Assembly (NCBI GenBank): GCA_036245805.1
Contig: BTRK01000004.1
Coordinates: 10,602,001-10,666,000, forward strand
DNA: 64,000 bases
Origin: Pristionchus mayeri
Taxonomy: Eukaryota; Nematoda; Chromadorea; Rhabditida; Neodiplogasteridae
Direction: 5' to 3'
A program made the position numbers and the translations under genes. The stretch's first letter is position 1; the number at the start of each line of letters is the position of its first letter. This document shows positions 26,801 through 35,536 of the stretch, piece by piece. A model generated the notes under the pieces. It made no database searches. It had not been told where the DNA came from and saw nothing but the letters and a program-made list of their open reading frames with translations.

Positions 26801-29800
26801 TATCGATCATTTCACTAAATTCGCTGGAGCGTTTGTGATACGAGACAAGAAAGCGGATACTGTAGCGAAAGTGTTTATGGAGAGATGGATTCTAGAAGGA
26901 GGTCGAACCCCGAAAGCACTTGTTTCCGACAATGGAACTGAATTAGTGAACCAAGTGATGGCGGAGATTGTGAAACGATTTCAGATCGAACGAAAACTCA
27001 CACTCCCTTATCATAGTAGAGCAAATGGTTTAACTGAGAGGTTCAATAGAACAATTGTTGAGATCATGAAGAGAATCAAGATGCGCGACGATGAATGGGA
27101 AGAAGCATTGCCTTTTGCTGTTTACGCATATAATGCAAGTCCCCACGGATCTACTGGCGAGACACCCGCATTTCTGATGTACGGTCGGGATGAAAAATTG
27201 CCTAATAGCCAGTTGCCCCAGACCAATCCTGCGTATACGGTAGATTTGGATGTTGATGACTATAAGAGAAGGATGGTTTGGATGATGGAGAAAACGAGAT
27301 CAACAGTCTTTCTGAAGTTGGAAAATGAGCGTAGGAAAATGAAGACGCGTTACGATGAGAAGCACAAGCACAACATGAATGTAGTGCCTAAGGCAGGAGA
27401 TCGAGTGTATGTGCGTGTAGAGGCAAAGTGTGGCGATATAAGGAAGATGATGGATAATTATGAAGGCCCATATAGAGTGACTTCTATAAGTAATACTACG
27501 GCGGTGTTAATGAGAGCTGATGATGGATTAGAGAATGGGCGAGATGCCAATAAGAGAATTGTCCAGTGGGATCGATTGCGTTTAGTTCCGAGGGATGAGA
27601 AAGGAGTAGATGTGTACAATATACAATGGAAGTCGGAAAAGACAAAAAGAATGAATCGTGTCATTTCCAGCCTCGTCATCAATCGAGCATCGCTTCTCCA
27701 TCCCGACGCCCGCTGTGGGAGTGAAGGTTGTAAGAGAAGACAGATGGCTGACGTCTTCAATGGAGCCGATTACGGTACCCTCAAGGGGACATCTTTTGCC
27801 ACGATGAGAGAGTGTGCGGGGTTGCTCGACGCATCAAGAGAGTTGCCCAAACTGACCAAGTTGGATCTCCAGAAGGAAGCCAAGAAGAGGGTGAACATCA
27901 AGAATGTGAGCATGACCAGCATGAAACTGGCATACAAGATGGCCCTGTGTCCATGTGCGCTAGCCGAAGTGGCCGAAATCGATGACGGAATGAAGAAACT
28001 GGACATCGAGGAGGAAGGAGTCGAGATGAGCAAGATGATCTCGGAGATACTCCTCGACGAGGGAACCAGTGGAGAGAGCAAGGAAGGAGTGCTCGTTTTG
28101 CTGCCAGCTGAATCGGTGATCCCGATCGAGGGTGGTTCTGGATACTTCAAGTACTCCAAGTACAAGACAATCTCCGAGATGATGAAGACGATGATGGAAT
28201 CAGAGTGCGCAGATCGTCTTCCCAAGACCGTTTTCGTTCTGTTGGACCGAAATCTCTCAGAAGACTCGGCAGCAGAGATTGGCGGATACTTTGAAGAATT
28301 AGTGAAGAGAGAGAAGATCGATGTGGTGGTCTCGAGTGATCTGTTACCTGCAAGGGCAGGCCAAGTGAGCACCGAGCAAGCACAGACACAATTGAAGTTG
28401 CTGACGGAATGGTTTTTCCGCAGACCTGAGGGAATCTCCATCTGCACGAGCCTCAGTGGAGTACTGAACGGTATTACACCGTTCCTCACGCTTTATCAAG
28501 CTGTGGGAATGGAGACCAACTTTATCTTCGAGAAGGCGGCGAGACACATCATCAACGGAACCCCCTTCACGATGGAGAATCCCAAGAACAAGAGTCACAT
28601 CGTCAGGAAGAGATCGATCAAGGAGAACGACGAGAAGAAACCAGTGATACCTTACAAGAAGAAGACGGATTCCGGGCTGAGAGGATCAACCAGCAACTCA
28701 TCAAGCGAAGAATGGCTGGCGAACCAGGAATGCTGCAATTGCCACGAGCTCGGACATCTCTCCGTCAAGTGCACGAAGCCAAGAAGGAGATCGGAATGGA
28801 GACAGTAACAGCGTGCAAAGTGAGGACACTTGCTCGGAGGGGAGGGGCATGTAAACTAGGGGTATCCCCAACCCGATTTCATCGTTATCGAATACCCCAT
28901 CTGTCAATTATGTATTAATAATGCAAGTTTCGTAATAGAGATTATGTCGAATTTAATGTTCCGAACCATTCGATGTTTCCGCCTATGGAAGTTACGACAT
29001 TTAGTCCCCGATCGTCGTTAACAATATTGTCGGACTCGATTATTTTGCCACGTAATTGCGAAACAGGTTTTGCCCGTTGCTTGTTCGTTCTGTTCGTTTT
29101 TTTATCCCGTTTGTTTACTGTTTGTTTGCTTCTAAAATATATAAAGTTTCGCCTTTCACTCTGTCTCGCCTTTCGAATATCAATTAGGGCTGGGAATCGG
29201 TTAACTCGGGGTAGTTTTCCGCATTTCGTGTCCGGCGTCTCTTCTTGAAGATTCTCTCTTTCTCTCTTTATATTTTCCTTTTACATTTCTTGTTCTTGCA
29301 CTCTCTCTTTCAACTTGGTCTTTTACTTTATTGTCGTCTGTCTGTAGGTTCCTTCTGGAACTGAGCGTATCGTAACTGTGTGTCTCAAGTGAGCACATCA
29401 GTTGTAGGTTCCGTGTGGAACTGAGCGTTGTTGTAACTGTGTGTCTCGAGTGAGCACATCAGTTGTAGGTTCCGTGTGGAACTGAGCGTTGTAGCGGTGT
29501 GCCCTATCCTTGTTTTTCCTGGCTACTTGTGAGTCGGGTGCGTATAGGAGAGAGAGCACAATCGTTCAATGGTCCGGAAATTGAAACCAGCTCTACCAAA
29601 ACTTGGGAATTGATTCTTTGATGTTTTTTGCACCTTCCTGTCCAGGAGCCACATTTTTTGATAGTTCACTGTGCAAATAGTGAGCGTTCAAAGATGGGTC
29701 ATCCGAAAAAAGTGACTTTTTCGTGCCCTAAGGGCAAATGATGACCAATCGATACCAAACTTTCAGGATCATTTGGGGACATTATAAGGATCATTTTTTT

Positions 29801-31316
29801 CAGTTTTGAACGAGTCTCTCGCTTCACTAGAAGCTGAGTTACGGCATTTCAGCTTCAAATTTGCAGCAGCTGCAGCAGCAATATGCGATGTCGCAGCAAC
29901 TTGAAATTTGGTTTCTGGGCAGTACATGGATGGGTCTCAACGCTCCTAAAGTTAGACAGATGTGGAAAAATTCTCCAAAGATATACAATTTTTCGAAAAA
30001 GTGCACTTCGATTACTTCATCACTACGCAAGAGTGATCAATTTCCATAAGTTTACAATAACATCACCTTATTCCCCATTAAATTTGTTATCTTCAGTTAA
30101 AATTTCAGTTCGATATCTCGCTTGATTGAAAAACTATGGCAGAAATTCAAAGTGGGCGAATACTTTCCGGCGATACTGTAGGTGAACCCACCTCATAACA
30201 ATAAAAAAAATTTTAATGGGGAAACGACAGCTCGCCTCTCGGAGAGCGTTAGCATTGCATCCTTGCAGTCCCTCAGCCGGCAATTTCGCGAAAGTAATCG
30301 TATTAACGTTACCATGGTTGCCAGTTCACAGATAAACATGAACATCTGAAATCAGGTGGTCGATTTGCAAATGGATTCCTGCTTTGGTCGTATACCGCTA
30401 GTAGAGTGAAGAACGCGGCGTCAAAGTAGACTATCATCGTGCAGTGAGCTACTGCAGAATTGGACCCATCCATGTGGAGATGCACCAGGCAACAAAGCAC
30501 CGCCGCAGCGACCTACAACGAAGAAAATTGCGTGAAAAGCAGGAAAATGGAGCACACAAACAACACAAAAACATTTTTTCCATACTGTTGATCTCACATG
30601 GATAACATTAAGCCAGTGACCGCCCATCCGACCGGTAGTCTCGTAATTCCCAAGATTGTAAGAGGCGCGGTACCGCTCAATTGCCATTGCTGATTGCGAG
30701 AATATCGAACCTTCAATCGGCTCTTGTATTTTGAAAACAAGTAGAAAATGCGCACCATAAATTGCCCAAAGTGTGAGTGTCCGACGCACGATACACGTAT
30801 TAGCGCTAACGAGAATGTCGGAGGAGTGCCTGAATACACAATATTAAAGACGGTCGGAAATATTTCTCAATAGTTCTCATCCGACCTAGTGTCGTGAAGA
30901 GTGAAGACTGACGAGGCTAAATTTAGCAGCACGAAAACCAACCGCATGGTAAGATGGGCGTATAGTGCTGTGGAATTGGAGTACAAAACTGTTAAGCACA
31001 CCATGAACGTCCAGAAAATGTGCATGTTCATGAGAAGCGTAAGGGAATGGTGAGCGAGAAAAGTACTCGATCTGTAAAAGGAACATTACAACCTTGCAGC
31101 ATGTCCCTCTCCGCAGATTTTGCAACGCAAGACCATTCTTATTGCTCACCTTCGCTTTAATTGCATGGCGAACAGGCCGATAATCCCGCCGAACGCACAA
31201 ATGATATGCACCGTCATTATCTGAAGCATCCTTTAGCATCATAACGTCATTATTACACTCACAAATTTAAGATATACACTGCTGCCTAGAAGATCAGCCA
31301 TCTCCTCCACATTCAT
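17831..31316 (-). CDS. Sra-type seven-transmembrane chemoreceptor with an 11.7-kb transposon-filled intron
   Basis: Putative chemosensory GPCR. Exons from the 5' end: 31316-31263, 31230-31150, 31071-30943, 30829-30598, 30512-30396, 30345-30236, 18514-18461, 18414-18256, 17930-17831 (stop TCA at 17831-17833). TM1 lies in exon 2, TM2 in exon 3, TM3 plus AIERYRASYNLGNYE in exon 4, TM4-5 in exons 5-6, LSER|YQLTENIRMLK at the exon 6/7 join, and TM7 in exon 8. The ER-x-x-A...YE motif after TM3 and the S-x-R/K-[YF]-Q-L-x-E-N motif before TM6 are shared with the two other Sra-like genes in this window. Phases agree at all joins except exon 1/2, which is uncertain and may use another start. Exon 6 ends GAGAG|GCGAGC, which requires a GC donor. 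Intron 6 contains a Tc-type element and an LTR retrotransposon. The receptor's coding frame looks intact, so it may still be expressed if that intron is removed. Confidence 0.65.
19220..19503 (-). repeat. Inverted fragment of the retrotransposon 3' LTR
   Basis: The reverse complement matches the last ~281 bp of the LTR (29288-29568). At two sites where the LTRs differ it matches the 3' LTR, not the 5' LTR: TGCACTC rather than TGCGCTC, and CACATCAG rather than CACATTAG. It lies between two 36-bp direct repeats (19184-19219 and 19504-19539) with sequence TTTTGGTAGAGCTGG...TCCGGACCAT. Confidence 0.8.
19540..19658. mobile_element. Hairpin MITE beside the 5' LTR
   Basis: 119-bp palindrome with arms AGCGAACGATCTACGGACGC and inverse. 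It abuts the retrotransposon target duplication ATGG (19659-19662). Confidence 0.6.
19663..20381 (+). repeat. 5' LTR
   Basis: 719 bp, TG...CA ends. It carries repeated TTCCGTGTGGAACTGAGCG blocks near its 3' end. Confidence 0.92.
20383..20399 (+). promoter_or_regulatory. Probable primer-binding site
   Basis: TGGGAGCTGATCCGATT begins one base after the 5' LTR end. A TGG start fits pairing with the CCA end of a host tRNA; I could not assign which tRNA. Confidence 0.5.
20462..21978 (+). CDS. gag: Retrotransposon Gag, N-terminal part (two overlapping frames)
   Basis: Two frames, 20462-21019 and 21016-21978, overlap at ATTGATAAGG. Both are rich in Asp, Glu, Lys and Arg; the second has long coiled-coil-like heptad stretches and a Pro/Gln-rich tail. 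Together they look like the matrix and linker part of a Gag precursor that forms particles in the cytoplasm. The frame change near 21017 may be a programmed shift or a lesion; I see no clear slippery heptamer. No known domain motif is visible in this part, so assignment rests on position between LTR and nucleocapsid knuckles. Confidence 0.55.
22057..22692 (+). repeat. ~123-bp tandem array with an inverted end unit, inside gag
   Basis: Units start CCTCGCACAATTCAGGAGAG at 22057, 22180, 22303, 22427 and 22548 (periods 123, 123, 124, 121). At 22591 the array turns into an inverted copy running to 22692. The repeat breaks the Gag frame; identical unit boundaries suggest recent expansion. Confidence 0.9.
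22742..23527 (+). CDS. gag: Gag capsid/nucleocapsid part with two CCHC knuckles
   Basis: The N-terminal portion (MLLLEFLEGRASQEYRSLP) looks like a Ty3-type capsid segment. Two C-x2-C-x4-H-x4-C zinc knuckles follow, CSTCNGIGHLQHNC (about residues 182-195) and CHNCFGKGHTKRWC (about 216-229), which bind the element RNA during packaging. The frame starts immediately after the tandem array and inverted unit, so it is the continuation of an interrupted Gag. Downstream, protease lies in a different frame. Confidence 0.8.
   Translation: MRYGQWNEQEKKMLLLEFLEGRASQEYRSLPNEYNGPSKTVQDCLDWLIDRCQGGAMYADLDLERRARDLAVRGRRVDAVCEELESLVSKLYEGVEKQEEVKRRKLLLLYEGTKEYYELLRLSDDHCTYDSMKKHLQRTEYVTRREKGDRSSAFGSHTSHNENRYRPSVGYGSGSNNGRQMRRCSTCNGIGHLQHNCATTVVSRGEQAARYANVDCHNCFGKGHTKRWCTTFDPAKRVWNRAVSGVGNALLWRRRPRPIRQ
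23697..24491 (+). CDS. pol: Retropepsin-like aspartic protease region
   Basis: VVLDTGAEVSLIDKRLV contains the catalytic Asp-Thr-Gly motif with a following Ala (DTGA), the hallmark of a retroviral-type aspartic protease that would cleave the element's polyprotein. The acidic N-terminal half (DEDESQEV-type stretches) is a linker. The flap region and a second half-motif ILLGKNALAEMGLEL follow in the usual spacing. The frame differs from the upstream nucleocapsid and the downstream reverse transcriptase. Confidence 0.8.
   Translation: MNNSANSGTTDSPSPAAMMMIALKCEVEEDERSENNVEFDKLLPLDSVRKEEDESQEVLNSPSAVDDDGRVANKEKFNRLEPVNDKEGVEDKDKSNRLESVDNSAIRGSVVDDPLFIRRSQRVQGTIGGIQVEVVLDTGAEVSLIDKRLVDQMCGVVMTPDVRDRLRGAQGQRIRTIGTVVLDVHMEIGKQCRVGFYVSETDIFFVILLGKNALAEMGLELREELSLKEKIVDKAIVLRTCYIAPHSIGIVNVDILEVDILEKG
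24488..25309 (+). CDS. pol: Reverse transcriptase, N-terminal part
   Basis: The fingers region shows SPWLSPVVLVKRKDGSIRIC, then the conserved IDFRRVN and the catalytic first Asp motif VMDLASGFWQVPL. The frame is lost just after this, near 25180-25200, where the reading continues in another frame starting at about 25203. This is a frame lesion or shift inside the polymerase domain. Confidence 0.85.
   Translation: MKVLISDREEVIEGTNCGAAAVQVPVWNGTEDDLMLEVHDVIGEWKPVRQMDETLAEESKLLDVNAIRRDDRRCDWNEIKANLEACRNGKLSSRVEEIVRERADVFAMHDDDLGRMKGVQCNVQLNEGSVPIRQKERPVPFAIKPALRKLLDKMMKQGVIRRSDSPWLSPVVLVKRKDGSIRICIDFRRVNEVTKEDAFPLPLIETILQSLQGKRFFTVMDLASGFWQVPLNKQCRGNSVCIHGRIVRVYGTPIRIKHLACNFPTSDEHCFER
25215..28808 (+). 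CDS. pol: Pol: RT C-terminal part, RNase H, integrase and extra C-terminal domain
   Basis: In order: ELYEFTVLPFGLNISPAIFQ and the catalytic YIDD box of reverse transcriptase; thumb; RNase H with TTDASGNGIGAML; integrase with an HHCC zinc region (HNSPLTGHIG...CERCLMA), then the DDE core GIDLIE, VSDNGTE and NGLTERFN. After the integrase C-terminal barrel (about residue 800) the frame runs on for roughly 390 residues: a helical segment without a motif I know, a stretch with DLLPARAGQVS and EWFFRRPEGIS, a basic tail, and a final CCHC knuckle CCNCHELGHLSVKC just before the stop at 28806-28808. A C-terminal knuckle after integrase is not the usual plan for Ty3/gypsy Pol. Confidence 0.9.
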   Translation: MGELYEFTVLPFGLNISPAIFQRAMSTVLKDELEKEGRERVVHVYIDDILIATETEEEHEEVLAKVLDRLRDNNLLLNVKKCKIMVDETEYLGHRLSGSGIQIDDKKVVAIREYKRPETMTQLQSFLGLTGYLRRFVMSYASIVAPLMRLVVTTGRKLLWTEDANKAFNILKEKISTAPVLQQPDYVGARDGIRPFIITTDASGNGIGAMLSQRGEVDGLERPLAFFSRALRDSEHSMHVVDSEALAVYEAVMRWKHLLYSTKTIVRTDHSPLVTLLKRKHVASRLLRWATELQSYPLEIEHVKGKSNVVADALSRNPRVEKPGESDGIEEVGMVVNAMTRSKTAKEEDRRKSREELEEEAILNEWRTAQSSDQWVVSMIEKRKDADKGKREMTEEVVIPGSTKRTSIADWEVHDGILYLLGTDHEKRLYIPEGRRESFVEEIHNSPLTGHIGTMKLVQRILREAFWGCVEKDVHTVVKRCERCLMANSQKRMIPPLQPIVSNYPMDVVGIDLIEMGKGKDGGKYIVSIIDHFTKFAGAFVIRDKKADTVAKVFMERWILEGGRTPKALVSDNGTELVNQVMAEIVKRFQIERKLTLPYHSRANGLTERFNRTIVEIMKRIKMRDDEWEEALPFAVYAYNASPHGSTGETPAFLMYGRDEKLPNSQLPQTNPAYTVDLDVDDYKRRMVWMMEKTRSTVFLKLENERRKMKTRYDEKHKHNMNVVPKAGDRVYVRVEAKCGDIRKMMDNYEGPYRVTSISNTTAVLMRADDGLENGRDANKRIVQWDRLRLVPRDEKGVDVYNIQWKSEKTKRMNRVISSLVINRASLLHPDARCGSEGCKRRQMADVFNGADYGTLKGTSFATMRECAGLLDASRELPKLTKLDLQKEAKKRVNIKNVSMTSMKLAYKMALCPCALAEVAEIDDGMKKLDIEEEGVEMSKMISEILLDEGTSGESKEGVLVLLPAESVIPIEGGSGYFKYSKYKTISEMMKTMMESECADRLPKTVFVLLDRNLSEDSAAEIGGYFEELVKREKIDVVVSSDLLPARAGQVSTEQAQTQLKLLTEWFFRRPEGISICTSLSGVLNGITPFLTLYQAVGMETNFIFEKAARHIINGTPFTMENPKNKSHIVRKRSIKENDEKKPVIPYKKKTDSGLRGSTSNSSSEEWLANQECCNCHELGHLSVKCTKPRRRSEWRQ
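28836..28849 (+). promoter_or_regulatory. Polypurine tract
   Basis: GGAGGGGAGGGGCA lies directly before the 3' LTR and would prime plus-strand DNA synthesis. Confidence 0.8.
28850..29568 (+). repeat. 3' LTR
   Basis: 719 bp, same ends and length as the 5' LTR, about nine base differences by eye. Followed by the target duplication ATGG. Confidence 0.92.
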
Positions 31317-32619
31317 TTTGAATAAATGTAATAACATGAGTTTCTGTTATTTATCTGTTGAATTTCGCACGTGTAGTGTGCGAAAGATGCCAACAAGACA
31401 AAACGATTAGAAGGAAATACACGATTGCTTCAATCCTCAATTGTTTTGATTGTTAGCTGCTCGATTTCACAGTTGCAGCTTGTGAAATGTGCCGAACAGC
31501 CAAACTAATCAGAAAAATAACATGCTGAAAATTCTCACGTTTTAATTATGATCGCTCTACTATTTTGTCCATTGGGATCACACAAATTGTTGATACGAAT
31601 ATTCACGATTTGAGGGTGGTCAATGTTGATTTGCCTTATGCTAGATTGTATACAAAAACAATTTATCGATCGGTGAATATGTGTTTTGGAATACGTCATA
31701 ATATGAAACACAATTTATTTGAAATTTGTTTAAAATAACGTAATAACTAACTTTTGCCAAAAAGAGAACTAGATTTTCACAACAAATATATTTACAAAAT
31801 ACTTTTTTTTGTCATAATCTAAGTATCAAACATAGCTGCATCAACTCCTGAGCTGGGGCAGCTTTATAATTTCCCAGTGCCGCGAATCAAACTTGGCTAA
31901 AGTTATGTCAACATAAGGTCCTGCATGAGATCTCATCGTCCGGAAAGGGATCCGTAGTCAAATGTTGCCCTCGAACGTCACTGGAAATTGTGATTTGACA
32001 CTAGATCGGCTAGGAGCTGATACTTTTTTTTCGCAATGCCATTGCTGGTAAAGCAGGTATCTCTCATCAATCTGAGTGCTCATGCGATCTCGCGCTGATC
32101 CCTTTCCCTTACTACAATTGACACTTCAACACGGGTTTCCTGTAAAAGTGTAGGAATGGTGGCTACTAGAAATATTTTGCGTCTCAGATTTCGATTAAAC
32201 TTGGATGGTGGATAGTATTGAAGGTCAGAATAAGGTTAATCCACTCAGTTTGGTGAAATCTGCACATTATCGATTTTTGTGATCTACATCGTTTAAATGA
32301 TGTAAATCGCTCAATTTTGATCGTACAGCGAACTTTTTTTCTCATTTTGTTCGTTTTCGAGAGCTCTACAACTTCCTCAACGTAAGACCAACGGCCAGAT
32401 CACGTCTTCATATTGAAAATTACGAAAACGTGAATTTCGTGATGAGAATATCGATTTTTTGACTTCGTATACCTAAAACACCATCGTTTTTATTCGTAAT
32501 ATGGAATCTCCATTCAAAATTAGGGGGTGTCTCTGTTAACCATTTTTCATATGCCTGGCTTCCCAATATCGATTTAGTAAGAAGGGTCCCGAACATAGTC
32601 GATTTTTTTCGGAAAATTC
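31317..32619. other. Intergenic
   Basis: No gene recognised. ACAATTTATCGATCGGTGAA near 31660 resembles sequence near 37370, hinting at an unlisted repeat. Confidence 0.4.
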
Positions 32620-33651
32620 TTGTTTCTTCCATATTTCGCTTCAAAGTGGTCCAATCAGGAACTTAAAAAAATAGATCGAAAGCTCGTCGAATTCTCTACA
32701 AAAACATATTCTGATCATATAAGAGCTAAGAATGATAGTTTCCGAGATATTCAAAGAAAAGTATTCAAAACCTACAAGAAATCGCATTTTTGCTTCAGTT
32801 TTCAGCCTGATCGGGCTCTTTTGTCGTTTCATTGGTTCTTCCCGACGAAGAAGACTGCTGATCCAGCAGACGCCGACGATGAGGAGCCAGGCGATGTTCA
32901 TGACGAATCTGTGACTGGAGAGCCTCCCGCCCCTTCTACTAACTCTGATCCCACCAAGAAGTCCCTCTTCATCTGCAACCAGTGCTCAGCCAGCTTCATC
33001 CGATATTCGAATCTGCTCCGCCATGTAGACAAAGGAGAGTATAAGATTAGGCCGGAAAAGGTGACCATGTACGATTTCGCCCTCGGTCTCTTCAAGAGAA
33101 TGCTGGAAGAAGTTCAACTTGGAATCGGAATCGCCCCTCTCGCAGAATCGTTCAAGGAATATGAAGAAGCACCGAAGAATCCGAGGCAGATGGGATGGGC
33201 ACTTCGCACAAGGAAGAAGAGTGCGCCATACAATCAAGTGGCCAAGAAGCTGGTGACTGATCTCTTCGAGGAATTCTTCAATCTCGGAAAGAAGCTACGA
33301 GCAGAGGAAGCAGAAAAGAAAATGAGAGAAAGAAAGGACATCTTACCGGCCGATCGAATGATCCTCGACCAGATCAAGAATCGAATCAGAACTCTTCTCG
33401 CGAAGAAGAAGGAAGAACAGGAGAAAGTGAACAGAAACAGGAACAGAAGAGCGATAGCATTGATTACGGATGTGGAGAACGAAATGGACGAGGAGGGAGC
33501 GAGCATTGAGGACGAGGTGTTTGCCCCAGAGATCGACCGTGTAGTGACGGCCGATGCGATTTACGATTGGATGCATTCGCAGACAGATTTGTTCGATCAA
33601 ATGTCTAATCCGACAATGTCCGATCCTAAATATGATGTATTCGATCAATAA
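32620..33651 (+). CDS. Intronless zinc-finger-like ORF between inverted repeats
   Basis: 343 codons without a break. The first ~75 codons cross the left inverted repeat and are probably not native; a more likely protein begins near KKTADPADADDEEPGD. A C2H2-like module CNQC-x12-H (FICNQCSASFIRYSNLLRH) follows, but the expected last His is Tyr (GEYK). Then come GWALRTRKK and a basic helix FNLGKKLRAEEAEKKM, a second helical block with QIKNRIRTLLAKKKEE, and an acidic tail ending DPKYDVFDQ. From memory, the finger-GWAL-helix order recalls a widespread uncharacterised invertebrate protein family; this is recognition, not a search. All neighbouring genes are intron-rich, so an intronless ORF inside inverted repeats suggests a mobile or retrocopied gene. 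Confidence 0.6.
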   Translation: MFLPYFASKWSNQELKKIDRKLVEFSTKTYSDHIRAKNDSFRDIQRKVFKTYKKSHFCFSFQPDRALLSFHWFFPTKKTADPADADDEEPGDVHDESVTGEPPAPSTNSDPTKKSLFICNQCSASFIRYSNLLRHVDKGEYKIRPEKVTMYDFALGLFKRMLEEVQLGIGIAPLAESFKEYEEAPKNPRQMGWALRTRKKSAPYNQVAKKLVTDLFEEFFNLGKKLRAEEAEKKMRERKDILPADRMILDQIKNRIRTLLAKKKEEQEKVNRNRNRRAIALITDVENEMDEEGASIEDEVFAPEIDRVVTADAIYDWMHSQTDLFDQMSNPTMSDPKYDVFDQ

Positions 33652-33979
33652 TGTGCGAGTTCTTTTGATAAAAATTATAATTTATGAGATCAATAACTGC
33701 CAAGTAAATTGACAGAAATAATACAAATATACATTTTAGCCCTTACAATCGAGTGGTAAATATTGAACTATCGAATAGATCGTCGGTGTTTCTGGAAATC
33801 ATTGGGATCAGTAGCGTACCGGGAGATAAAATTAAGATTATTTCACAATAATATAATCATTATAAGTTAGGTAATATGTTTTTGTAACACAATGAAACGA
33901 CAAAAGAGCCTGATCAGGCTGAGAACTGAAGCAAAAATGCGATTTCTTGTAGGTTTTGAATACTTTTCTTTGAATATCT
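32745..33979. mobile_element. Element with 90-bp inverted repeats enclosing the intronless ORF
   Basis: The left arm 32745-32834 (starting AGATATTCAAAGAAAAGTAT) matches the reverse complement of 33890-33979 with only two or three differences. The 1.05 kb interior is almost wholly the ORF. I see no clear target duplication. Confidence 0.6.
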
Positions 33980-34112
33980 AATATGCTCTGTTCGATCTTT
34001 ACGTGCACGTAAAATCGTTAAAAATCAGAACGGTCAGGAAGTTCCTTTCCGAGGCGTGTCAGGCAACATTGGACATCATATGCCACAAATTGTTTCGAAA
34101 CAAAAATGTGAA

Positions 34113-34323
34113 TGATGCCGTGGACAAAGTCGAAGAGAAGAGGAAATATTTGAATACGCGCAATTGCATATCTCGGCTGCCAGTAGAGATTGATTGAAAA
34201 TTGGTATATGGGGTGTAAATGGATTTGTCACCCCATATTCCAAGTCAATGCCTCTGGCAGCCGAGATACAAAAATTGTGGGAATTCAAATTTTTCCTCTT
34301 CTCCTCGACTTTTTCCACGGCAT
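34113..34323. mobile_element. 211-bp foldback element
   Basis: Arms of about 100 bp starting ATGCCGTGGACAAAGTCGA and the inverse at 34323; the centre contains CACCCCATAT paired with ATATGGGGTG. Probably a MITE; family unknown. Confidence 0.6.
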
Positions 34324-35536
34324 TACATCCTATTGTGGTCGTTACACAATTCGATTGACTCCAATTGATCACTTCTGTGAGCAGAATGGTGAATTGGATA
34401 CCATATTAAACATTGTTTTAAAACAAAAATGCGAATTAACGCTACTTTTTAAGCGTGCCCTGCACTGACAGAGTGCACTTCAGCAGGGGTGATGTTTGCA
34501 GTCGTCCCGGCGCTAATTGATGGCGCGACCCTCGCAACGTGCAAGGCGCCAAATCCTACACTCGTCTACTTCTATGTGAGCTCTTTCCACCCATTTGTTC
34601 ATAGTTTTTTTAATATATTTTGCTCAAAACCACCGTTTCGCTCCGGGTTAGAGCATGCCTCTCCCTACGTTGAAAAACTATCGATCACTGAGATATGGGA
34701 ATTATGGGGGGTGGGGAAGAACTAGTGTTGAGCAGAAGCCAAAGAAGGTTCATATTATAATTTGATGATATATGATGTGATTAAGAGAACAACGCGGAAT
34801 ATAATGGAGAAGTACGTTAATTATCCTCCTCCCACACCCATCATCTACACATAACGATGTACGAATTTCACAATGGAATGCTAACAGGAACCATTAAAAT
34901 TGCGATGGTTGTCGAAAAAAATACTAAAAATTTTTAGTCGCCTTCATCATCGTTTCACGTTTTAACGTTTCAATCATTTTTTTAACGTTTCAATCATTAA
35001 GGTTTCTCGTTTCAATCATTTTTGGGTATGTTTCCGGTGCACCAAATTGGTGATCAGCTCATTAACGCACTCAAAACCTACTAAGAAATCATGCAAATCT
35101 TGCCTGAAAATCGAAACCCAACATCGCACCCATTCCGCCCCCGTATTCTGCAGAAGCTCTCTAATTACAGTGCGAAGACCATACAACATAAAATAATGGA
35201 TGATTAGATGACTATCCACGTTGACGATGGCAAAGAATAACTGTTATGAGCAGGCCGGTAGCTGATCATGCATCGGCATTACCACGCAGTCATCGTACGA
35301 CTCGTGTGCTAGCTCGTCGTATCTAATACTTCCTCTGATCAAATGCCTTCTTGTTCTGGAGCATGCGAATTCATGTTCGTATCGCAAAGCTGTTGTTAAA
35401 GTAATTTCCATGCGAATACCGGGATCGCATTCTCCAAAGGGTTCATAGTCGCGAAATGCCACCACAATCAAAGTTCGAATAAACTGAGCTATAAGTTGGC
35501 AGCTTTCCGATTGGCTCTGGATATCATGCAACGAAA
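34324..35536. other. Intergenic
   Basis: No gene recognised; includes short direct repeats TTTAACGTTTCAATCATT around 34960-35010. Confidence 0.4.

Larger units (their letters stand above)
19663..29568 (+). mobile_element. Ty3/gypsy-type LTR retrotransposon, 9.9 kb
   Basis: Two 719-bp LTRs start TGTAAACTAG and end ATCGTTCA, with 4-bp target duplications ATGG at 19659-19662 and 29569-29572. Gene order is gag, protease, reverse transcriptase, RNase H, integrase, which defines the Ty3/gypsy class. The LTRs differ at about nine positions by eye (about 1.2%), so insertion is fairly recent. Gag is interrupted by a tandem repeat array and the coding region changes frame several times, so this copy is unlikely to be self-mobile. 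Confidence 0.93.
18627..30178. mobile_element. Tc1/mariner-type long-TIR element split by an LTR retrotransposon
   Basis: Ends CAGTATCTCCGGAAAGTATT (18627) and the inverse at 30178, each flanked by TA (18625-18626; 30179-30180). Left arm 18627-19219 and right arm about 29573-30178 are inverted copies of roughly 600 bp, about 90% alike. Removing the LTR element leaves about 1.6 kb. CAGT termini and TA duplications are Tc1/mariner traits; very long TIRs occur in Tc3-like elements. No transposase was found, so it is probably non-autonomous. It lies in intron 6 of the Sra gene. Confidence 0.7.

Noticed and set aside
27770..28489. 239-codon ORF on the - strand
   Set aside because: Antisense of the Pol C-terminal domain; composition reflects the sense codons.
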